Shown in pieces: positions 1 through 5,302 of a stretch of DNA of 7,663 nt. Numbering within the stretch: position 1 is the stretch's first letter; each line of letters begins with the position of its first letter. The notes under the pieces were generated by a model. It saw only the letters and a program-made list of their open reading frames with translations, was not told the DNA's origin and did not search any database. A program made the translations under genes and the position numbers. Origin of the DNA: Mageeibacillus sp. UBA1193 (GTDB lineage Bacteria; Bacillota; Clostridia; Saccharofermentanales; Saccharofermentanaceae); the NCBI GenBank assembly GCA_002310155.1, contig DBYF01000038.1, forward strand, positions 1 through 7,663. Direction: 5' to 3'.

Positions 1-90
1 TCCTACTTTCTAAAAGAGATGGATGGTGATATTCTGATAACGAACGAAGACCCGGGTCTTAAGGTACTATTCTTAATTCGGACAAAATAA
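1..90 (+). CDS. C-terminal tail of a probable sensor histidine kinase (partial, cut by window edge)
   Basis: The first reading frame is open from base 1 to a TAA at 88-90 and encodes 29 residues, beginning SYFLKEMDGDILITNEDP and ending LKVLFLIRTK. The pattern 'L..M.GDI.I.NE..GLKV.F.IR', followed directly by the stop, resembles the last strand-turn-strand of a histidine kinase HATPase_c domain, where a glycine-containing loop separates two beta strands at the extreme C-terminus. That domain binds ATP for autophosphorylation of a two-component sensor. Only the tail is visible: no N, G1, F or G2 box lies inside the window, so the call rests on a short pattern. Context supports it, since a response-regulator-like repeat array and an ABC exporter lie downstream. 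It could also be the end of an unrelated protein. Confidence 0.4.
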   Translation, partial: SYFLKEMDGDILITNEDPGLKVLFLIRTK

Positions 91-132
91 GTGGGCAGAA
101 AATAAATCGGGTAGTTGAATCGTCTAATTATC

Positions 133-160
133 AGATCCGATATGGGATCTTGTTGGAGGT
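133..160 (+). promoter_or_regulatory. Ribosome binding site with a small upstream hairpin
   Basis: GGAGGT at 155-160 lies 5 nt before the ATG at 166 and decides the start of the lipoprotein gene; an earlier in-frame ATG at 115 has no comparable site. Immediately upstream, AGATCC (133-138) and GGATCT (145-150) form a perfect 6-bp inverted repeat around the 6-nt loop GATATG. This could form a small stem next to the binding site. Any regulatory role is inference. No convincing -35/-10 pair was found in the 75 bp after the upstream gene. Confidence 0.55.
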
Positions 161-165
161 ATTCT

Positions 166-1770
166 ATGAAAAAGTGTGTCGCCCTTGTTATTGCCTGTGC
201 TTTCCTTATGTCCGCAGTTGCCTGTAAAAAGGCCGGTTCGGAAAAAGAGACAACAGAATCAGCTTCCGAGTCTTCAGAAACGGTCACTTCTTCCGAGACG
301 GAAGAGACTGGATCGTCTTCATCCGAAACAACAGAACCAACAACATCGCAAACTACAGCTCCGACTGAAACAACAAGAAAAGGCGATCCGAACTGGAAGC
401 CGACTCCGCTGGAATCTATGTCGATCGATACTTCGCATAAGAACCTGGATATATCTTCAGATTTTGTCACCGGGAAGTATGTCGTAAATGATCCGGACAC
501 AGATGATGAGGTCGCTTGTATTACCTGCAGATATCAGACGTTCACCGTAAAGGATAAGGGATTTGAAGATCTTCAGAAGACTCTGGATGAGATCCTTATG
601 GGCGATGGAGAACGTTTAGAGAAACTTTATGATCAGAAGGTTACTGAACTGAAGAAATCCCTTCCATCAGCAGATGAACCGATGTTCGAGAATTATCATA
701 ACCATATATATTTAGGACGCGCTGACGATCAGATCGTTTCTTTTGAGCTGAGGAGTTGGGATGACAGTTACTCGGAGAAGTGTTATAACATCGACAGTAA
801 AACCGGAAAGATCATATCTTTTGATGATGTCGTAAAGGATAAAGACGCACTCTGCGAATATATAGAATCTGCCATCTATAAAGAAGATTATCCGTCGGAG
901 TACTACGTAAACCATCTGGAGGAAATGATTCCGAAGATCAAAGACGGAACTGTCGATTTCAGATTTACATTTGACGGAATAATCGTGGAAACATTCTATG
1001 TTTCTGCCGTGAACTGTCCGGATTGTTTCAATATGGACTATTTCTTCAGTGTGCCGGGATCCTATATTATCACCGAGGACATTTCTAATACGATATCCTG
1101 GGATATTGACGGCGACGGAAAGGTCGAGATGATTAGTATGGGGAGTGACTCCGACGGTAGATATGTCAACATTGGAGGGGTGAAGACTAATGTGCGATCG
1201 AACTCCGATTACCGCATTCATCTTGCACACACTTCGACCGGCTTTTACATGAACTTCGGGGTTTTGTGCGGTTCCGATGACAGGTGTGAAGTCATCTATC
1301 ATATCAATAACGATAAGACAGTCGAATATGTGACCGAAGGCTGTCTGACTGATATGGGTAATGATTATGATCCGGAAAGCATGGTACTTGAAACAGAAGA
1401 TCAACACTACAATATCAGGTTTTTTGGAATAAAAGAGCCGTGCACTTATTATTCGTTTACCGGCGATCCGATCGAAGTGAAACCACGGGATACGATGTTT
1501 GGCGAGCCTTACGGTCCGTATCATATGAAAGTAGATGTGGAAGGCAAGGTCAAGAACGATGACGGTACTTGGAAGAACTGTACATTAAAGACAGACGCCA
1601 AGGTCCTCGTGATCGGTTATGACTCGTCGACAAAAGAACTGATCATTTCAGATGCATATTCAGATGAAAGCAAGAACAAAACTTACCGGATCCCGTATGA
1701 CGCGAGTAAGGGTCAGATAAACGGTGAGTTCGCATTCTCTGTGTTTGATGGCATGGCATACGGCGGCTGA
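166..1770 (+). CDS. Secreted lipoprotein with DUF3298/RsiV-like domain and a DxDGDGxxE calcium-loop-like motif
   Basis: The product is 534 residues. I start it at 166 rather than the in-frame ATG at 115 because GGAGGT sits 5 nt upstream and this start gives a proper signal peptide: KK at residues 2-3, a hydrophobic core, then A-V-A-Cys20 as a lipobox. Residues about 25-72 are a Ser/Thr/Glu-rich spacer that would lift the domain away from the membrane through the cell wall. Residues about 115-300 contain an 'NIDSKTGKIISFDDVVKD' element (208-225) and a 'F.FDG' segment (about 267-271), a pattern I associate with DUF3298/RsiV-type extracytoplasmic domains. D313-I-D-G-D-G-K-V-E321 resembles the calcium-binding loop of FG-GAP/VCBS or dockerin-like repeats and probably opens a beta-rich second half (about 308-534). 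Function is unknown; ligand sensing or envelope sensing is inference. It lies between the kinase-like tail and the ABC operon, so it could belong to the same stress module. Confidence 0.85.
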   Translation: MKKCVALVIACAFLMSAVACKKAGSEKETTESASESSETVTSSETEETGSSSSETTEPTTSQTTAPTETTRKGDPNWKPTPLESMSIDTSHKNLDISSDFVTGKYVVNDPDTDDEVACITCRYQTFTVKDKGFEDLQKTLDEILMGDGERLEKLYDQKVTELKKSLPSADEPMFENYHNHIYLGRADDQIVSFELRSWDDSYSEKCYNIDSKTGKIISFDDVVKDKDALCEYIESAIYKEDYPSEYYVNHLEEMIPKIKDGTVDFRFTFDGIIVETFYVSAVNCPDCFNMDYFFSVPGSYIITEDISNTISWDIDGDGKVEMISMGSDSDGRYVNIGGVKTNVRSNSDYRIHLAHTSTGFYMNFGVLCGSDDRCEVIYHINNDKTVEYVTEGCLTDMGNDYDPESMVLETEDQHYNIRFFGIKEPCTYYSFTGDPIEVKPRDTMFGEPYGPYHMKVDVEGKVKNDDGTWKNCTLKTDAKVLVIGYDSSTKELIISDAYSDESKNKTYRIPYDASKGQINGEFAFSVFDGMAYGG

Positions 1771-1810
1771 GTTTTCGATTTCACGGCTTTCTGTTATTCT
1801 ATTTCGAGAA

Positions 1811-1848
1811 TTAAGAAAGATTTAAGAGTTCCTTAAAGGCAGTTAAGA
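1811..1848 (+). promoter_or_regulatory. Array of four TTAAGA-like direct repeats, probable response-regulator operator
   Basis: TTAAGA occurs at 1811-1816, 1822-1827 and 1843-1848, with the variant TTAAAG at 1833-1838. Start-to-start spacings are 11, 11 and 10 bp, so the boxes lie on one face of the helix. OmpR/PhoB-family response regulators are known to bind such head-to-tail hexamers about one turn apart; Bacillus PhoP boxes (TTAACA-like, spaced about 11 bp) are the closest comparison. The array ends 10 bp before a TAAGAT -10 box and covers the -35 position, as expected for an activator-dependent promoter. An alternative reading is the inverted repeat TTTAAG-AGTTC-CTTAAA at 1821-1837, which would suit a dimeric repressor. 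It would control the ABC operon starting at 1891. Confidence 0.5.
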
Positions 1849-1858
1849 CTTGAAAAAG

Positions 1859-1864
1859 TAAGAT
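1859..1864 (+). promoter_or_regulatory. Probable -10 box of the ABC operon promoter
   Basis: TAAGAT matches TATAAT at four of six positions, including the first two and last two. No recognisable TTGACA-like -35 lies 16-18 bp upstream; that place is filled by the TTAAGA repeats, which fits a promoter needing an activator. Transcription would start near 1870, just before the ribosome binding site at 1873-1879, giving a very short leader. Confidence 0.4.
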
Positions 1865-1890
1865 AGTGCCATAAGGAGGCGAGAAACGCT

Positions 1891-2646
1891 ATGAATGAGA
1901 TTATTAAAACACAGAAACTTTGCAAGACTTTTTCTAACGGCGGTGTGCAGCAGCACGTGCTCCGAAACATCGACCTTTCGATCTATGAAGGTGATTTTAC
2001 CGTAATCATGGGTGCCAGTGGCGCCGGTAAATCCACTCTTCTTTACGCCCTGTCCGGCATGGACAAGCCGACACTCGGTGAAGTTACTTTCGCAGGAAAG
2101 AACATCACCAAGGGAACACCGGATGACCTCGCTCTTTTCAGAAGAAAGAACTGCGGATTTGTCTTCCAGCAGACCTACCTCGTTGACTCCATGAGTGTTC
2201 TCGATAACGTTCTCGCAGCGGCTCTTCTCGTTGAGAAGAATAAGAAGGCGGCAGGCACGAAAGCAAGAGAAGTTCTGAAGTCTGTTGATATCGATGAGAA
2301 TCTCTGGAACAAATTTCCGACACAGCTCAGTGGCGGTGAAGCCCAGCGTGTCGGTATCGCAAGGGCTCTGATCAACGAGCCGAAGCTCGTGTTCGCCGAT
2401 GAGCCGACCGGAGCCCTGAACTCGACAACCGGTAAGGATGTCCTCGACGTTCTTACAAAAGCAAATGATAACGGACAGTCCATCGTAATGGTTACCCACG
2501 ATATCACATCTGCCCGTCGCGGCAACCGCATCCTCTACGTCAAAGACGGTGAGATCGCAGGCGAATGTGACCTCGGAAAGTATGTTTCCGGAGACAAGGA
2601 GCGTCACCTGAAGCTTCGTGACTTCTTAGGCGGAATGGGGTGGTAA
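1891..2646 (+). CDS. ABC transporter ATP-binding protein, MacB/LolD/SalY type
   Basis: This 251-residue protein is the cytoplasmic ATPase that drives the permease encoded next. All nucleotide-binding motifs are intact: Walker A GASGAGKST (41-49), Q-loop in VFQQ (91-94), signature LSGGE (146-150) continuing AQRVGIARAL, Walker B LVFADE (166-171), a D-loop of the form GALN (174-177), and the switch histidine H203 in VTHD. The length and the 'EPTGALN' wording are typical of exporters paired with FtsX-type permeases, which move lipoproteins or peptides or act as mechanotransmitters, rather than of importers. AAGGAGG at 1873-1879 lies 11 nt before the ATG. The gene stops 2 bp before the permease start, so the two are surely co-transcribed and probably translationally coupled. 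The C-terminal 25 residues after 'KDGEIAGE' are a short extension ending in GGMGW. Substrate is not determinable from this subunit. Confidence 0.95.
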   Translation: MNEIIKTQKLCKTFSNGGVQQHVLRNIDLSIYEGDFTVIMGASGAGKSTLLYALSGMDKPTLGEVTFAGKNITKGTPDDLALFRRKNCGFVFQQTYLVDSMSVLDNVLAAALLVEKNKKAAGTKAREVLKSVDIDENLWNKFPTQLSGGEAQRVGIARALINEPKLVFADEPTGALNSTTGKDVLDVLTKANDNGQSIVMVTHDITSARRGNRILYVKDGEIAGECDLGKYVSGDKERHLKLRDFLGGMGW

Positions 2647-2648
2647 CC

Positions 2649-5000
2649 ATGACAAAAGAAAAAATGCTCGCGAAATCCCACTTTCGTAAGAATAAGGGAA
2701 GCTCTATCGGTATCTTCTGTCTGATGCTCCTGGCTTCTATGCTCATGTCTCTGGCCATGATCCTCTTTACCGATACCTATCCGACCGCAGCCAAAGAAGC
2801 GGAGCGCCTCGATGGCGGAGACGGAATGATGTACGTCTCAAGTGAAACGCTCAAAATCGATGATGCTTATCTTTCAGATCTTCTTCAGGGAGCAGAAAAA
2901 TACGAGCTGGAAAAAGCACTGTATTATCCTCTTTTACCTCTTCCGTTCGGATCTTCCGAGATGGATAATTCCGTAAAGGTCTGTCGGATGGAATCCATGA
3001 TGAAAAAGACAATGGCGCGTACCGAGATCGCCGAAGAAGATGCCTCCATCACCGGTGACTTTATCTACCTTCCGTATCAGTTTAAGACTTCGGGTGGAAT
3101 GCACGTAGGAGATGACTATCACATCTCTATCTCCGGTGAAAACTATGACCTGAAAGTCAAGGGATTTCTCAACACTGTATATGGCGGATGCAATAACAGC
3201 GGACTTTATGAGATCTGTGTATCTGATGAAGTTTATGAAAGAATGTATTCCAAGATCGGCGATGCCGGTGAATCTTCTTTCGTCGTATTTGAACTCAAGG
3301 ACGATGTCAAAATGGGACAGTTCCGTATCCGCGTCCTCAATCAGTTGAAGACAGATGATGCTCTGGCAAATGTTTCGCTGCAGCCGGTCTCCATGTACCT
3401 CGGTTCCCGTACATTTATGTCGCTGATCATTGCGGGTTCTTTTCTCGCCGTAACCATGCTTGTCGTCATTGTCATCATTCTCATGATCGTCAACAGCATC
3501 GGCAACTATGTCAAGGAAAACATGAAGACCATCGGTGCTCTGAAGGCCATCGGCTACACCAGCCGCAACATCAAGAGTTCTGTCCTGATGATGTTCCTGA
3601 CTCTGGCTCTGATCGCTTCCGTTATCGGTATCGCCGTTTCTTACCTGCTGGCTCCGTCGATCTCTTCTCTGGTCATTGCGCAGATGGGTGTTCCTTACAG
3701 TGTTTCTTTCAGTCTGATCGCAACCATCGTAGCCTTTTCTACCGTCGTACTTCTTACTGTGCTGGTTACACTTTTTGCACTTCGTAAGATCAAGAAAATC
3801 GAGCCGATCGTTGCTCTTCGTGAAGGTGTGGAGAGCCATAACTTCAAAACCAACCACTTCAAACTCGACAAGTCCGTTTTCGGCCTGGATGCCAGCCTCT
3901 CCATGAAGACGATGATGCACAATAAGAGACAGAACATTATCACATTCTTTGTTACCGGATTTATGGTATTCATTTGTGTCATTGCACTTCTGATGTTCGA
4001 GAACTTTAACAGAAAACCGAACCTCAGTCTGATGGTCCCGGAAATCTGTGATGGTGTTGTCTCTTTTGACAAGGATACCTGGGAAGAAGGATATGAGTTC
4101 CTTTCCTCTCAGGAAGGCGTCGAAAACATCCGCAGATACCGTGAGGATTCGATTTATGTCGGACAGGAAGATTCTCTGTACCTGATGGTATATGTGGATC
4201 CGACGCAGAAGGGCAATAAGGATGTCTGCTACAAGGGAAGACTTCCCTCACACGAAAACGAGGTCAATGTCAGCGGTAAATTCGCCAAACAGAACGGTTA
4301 TAAGATCGGTGATGAGATCACTCTCAATCTGGGCGGCAGAGAGTATACCTACCTGATCACAGGATTCATCCAGAGCCTGAATAACGACGGTCATGAAGCC
4401 ATTATGTCGGAAGCGGCAGCAGCGCATATCCTTGATCTGGAATCGATGCCCACGAGTTTCCTCTTTGATACCGAAACCGATGAGCAGATCGATCCGATCC
4501 TGGATGCCTGTGAAGAACAGTTCGGTGAGAAAATGGTAGTCCGAATGAATATGGTGAAGTCCATCGAAGCGTCTATGATCACCTTCAAGGGAATCTCGAC
4601 CCTGATGCTCGTGATGATGTGTCTGATCTCCGCACTGGTGATCCTCCTGGTACTCTTCCTGCTGATCCGCTCTCTGGTCTTCAGCAAGAGAAAAGACTAC
4701 GGTATCTATAAGGCCATCGGTTACACATCGAAGTCCTTGATCCTTCAGACGGCAGGCTCCTTCATGCCGACCATTATCCTTTCGGTCATCCTGTTCTCTG
4801 TAGTGTCTTACTTCGTCGCGAATCCCTACATGCAGTTCATCATGATCGCCTTCGGTCTCATGAAGTGCACCTTCGCTATCCCGATCCCGGGTATCATCAT
4901 CGTAGGCGCGGGCATGATCCTTCTCTCCTTCGTCTTTGCAGTACTGCAGGCAAAAAGAGTTCGTAAGATCGAACCCTACAAGATGCTGATCGCAGAGTAA
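2649..5000 (+). CDS. ABC transporter permease with two FtsX domains (8 predicted transmembrane helices)
   Basis: The product is 783 residues from the ATG at 2649, 2 bp after the ATPase stop; a GTG at 2640 would add three residues but overlaps the ATPase gene. Eight hydrophobic segments are visible near 20-41, 256-284, 311-338, 353-378, 431-449, 650-674, 705-722 and 748-766. This gives two copies of the MacB/LolC layout: one helix, a large extracytoplasmic domain (about 42-255 and 450-649), then three helices. The cytoplasmic loop after the first helix of each bundle carries the same heptapeptide KAIGYTS (299-305 and 688-694), and each FtsX domain ends in R-K-I-x-x-I-E-P or R-V-R-K-I-E-P. The gene is therefore an internal duplication. 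The second outer domain contains a MacB-PCD-like stretch ('GRLPSHENEVNVSGKFA', 'GYKIGDEI'). It differs from BceB, which has ten helices and a single large outer loop. Substrate is unknown; peptide antibiotics or envelope lipids are family-level possibilities. Confidence 0.92.
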   Translation: MTKEKMLAKSHFRKNKGSSIGIFCLMLLASMLMSLAMILFTDTYPTAAKEAERLDGGDGMMYVSSETLKIDDAYLSDLLQGAEKYELEKALYYPLLPLPFGSSEMDNSVKVCRMESMMKKTMARTEIAEEDASITGDFIYLPYQFKTSGGMHVGDDYHISISGENYDLKVKGFLNTVYGGCNNSGLYEICVSDEVYERMYSKIGDAGESSFVVFELKDDVKMGQFRIRVLNQLKTDDALANVSLQPVSMYLGSRTFMSLIIAGSFLAVTMLVVIVIILMIVNSIGNYVKENMKTIGALKAIGYTSRNIKSSVLMMFLTLALIASVIGIAVSYLLAPSISSLVIAQMGVPYSVSFSLIATIVAFSTVVLLTVLVTLFALRKIKKIEPIVALREGVESHNFKTNHFKLDKSVFGLDASLSMKTMMHNKRQNIITFFVTGFMVFICVIALLMFENFNRKPNLSLMVPEICDGVVSFDKDTWEEGYEFLSSQEGVENIRRYREDSIYVGQEDSLYLMVYVDPTQKGNKDVCYKGRLPSHENEVNVSGKFAKQNGYKIGDEITLNLGGREYTYLITGFIQSLNNDGHEAIMSEAAAAHILDLESMPTSFLFDTETDEQIDPILDACEEQFGEKMVVRMNMVKSIEASMITFKGISTLMLVMMCLISALVILLVLFLLIRSLVFSKRKDYGIYKAIGYTSKSLILQTAGSFMPTIILSVILFSVVSYFVANPYMQFIMIAFGLMKCTFAIPIPGIIIVGAGMILLSFVFAVLQAKRVRKIEPYKMLIAE

Positions 5001-5024
5001 AAACTTCTTCATAGCAAAATGCCG

Positions 5025-5054
5025 GGAGCCGTCTCAATTGAGGCGGCTCCTTTT
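5025..5054 (+). terminator. Rho-independent terminator of the ABC operon
   Basis: GGAGCCGTCTC (5025-5035), loop AATT, GAGGCGGCTCC (5040-5050) form an 11-bp stem followed by TTTT at 5051-5054. The single non-Watson-Crick position is T5032 with G5043. In plus-strand RNA it is a tolerated G-U pair, while in minus-strand RNA it would be an A-C mismatch, and only the plus side has the U run directly after the stem. The hairpin therefore serves the permease gene, whose stop is 24 bp upstream, better than the convergent esterase gene. Confidence 0.85.
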
Positions 5055-5102
5055 GCAGTTATGGTTTTCAGTTTTGGGAGAATCAAAACCCGATTTATAC
5101 GG

Positions 5103-5170
5103 AATGAAAAAGCACTTGTTTTTCGCATTTCATTGTTTCCGAAGGCAAAGTGCTTTTCCCAATGAAAAAC
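5103..5170. repeat. Interleaved inverted repeats with pseudoknot-like order
   Basis: AAAAGCACTT (5108-5117) is perfectly complementary to AAGTGCTTTT (5148-5157). TTTCATTG (5128-5135) is perfectly complementary to CAATGAAA (5160-5167). The arms are ordered A-B-A'-B', so as RNA they could form an H-type pseudoknot with connecting stretches of 10, 12 and 2 nt. Competing simple stems also exist: GAAAAA (5106-5111) with TTTTTC (5119-5124), and GTTTTTC (5118-5124) with GAAAAAC (5164-5170). The second pair is also the first unit of the phased array. Confidence 0.5.
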
Positions 5171-5302
5171 TATCTGTTTTCGGGCAAGAAGCAGTGAGAT
5201 CTTCATTGTTTTTCCGGTCAATAGTCGATTAGCAATGAAATCGATACCTTGAAGGGCACGATAATTCATTGGAGAAATGATTTATGCTTCATAAACAATG
5301 AA
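5129..5302. repeat. Three-unit phased array of TTCATTG-N24-CAATGAA
   Basis: TTCATTG occurs at 5129-5135, 5202-5208 and 5265-5271. Its reverse complement CAATGAA occurs at 5160-5166, 5233-5239 and 5296-5302. Orientation alternates strictly, and each unit has exactly 31 bp from arm start to arm start with a 24-nt core. The units are separated so that successive heptamers start 31, 42, 31, 32 and 31 bp apart, close to 3, 4, 3, 3 and 3 helical turns. The cores are not identical, but units 1 and 2 both continue as TTCATTGTTT, and unit 3 does so on the minus strand; core 1 and the reverse complement of core 3 agree at 14 of 24 positions. Unit 3 also contains TTTATG-CTT-CATAAA (5281-5295). The array fills the gap between two convergent genes. 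No cas genes or identical long repeats are present, so it is not a CRISPR. A REP/BIME-like element or a protein-binding array is inference. Confidence 0.65.

Noticed and set aside
115..165. In-frame N-terminal extension of the lipoprotein from the ATG at 115
   Set aside because: No ribosome site precedes 115, and the added 17 residues would put charged residues ahead of the signal peptide; GGAGGT before 166 is decisive.
3..500. Minus-strand open frame of 165 codons
   Set aside because: It is antisense to the Ser/Thr/Glu linker of the lipoprotein and gives only a low-complexity Val/Ser/Asp product.
712..1524. Minus-strand open frame of 270 codons
   Set aside because: It lies antisense to the lipoprotein gene, starts without a ribosome site and has a composition rich in Ile, His and Arg typical of a reverse-strand shadow.
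1843..2607. Minus-strand open frame of 254 codons
   Set aside because: It is antisense to the fully motif-supported ATPase gene and has no recognisable domain or ribosome site.
2934..3920. Minus-strand open frame of 328 codons
   Set aside because: It is antisense to the permease and its Asp/His/Arg-rich composition mirrors the hydrophobic codons of the opposite strand.
4248..5012. Minus-strand open frame of 254 codons
   Set aside because: It is antisense to the second FtsX half; the high His/Asp/Glu content is the reverse of ATC/GTC-rich membrane codons.
5025..5054. Bidirectional terminator also serving the esterase gene
   Set aside because: In minus-strand RNA the stem carries an A-C mismatch and is not followed directly by a U run, and it lies about 230 bp past the esterase stop.
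5038..5232. Plus-strand open frame of 64 codons in the convergent gap
   Set aside because: It starts inside the terminator stem, has no ribosome site and consists of repeat sequence, so it is not called as a gene.
5129..5302. CRISPR array
   Set aside because: The repeated unit is two 7-bp arms around a non-identical 24-nt core, with no long identical direct repeats and no cas genes in view.
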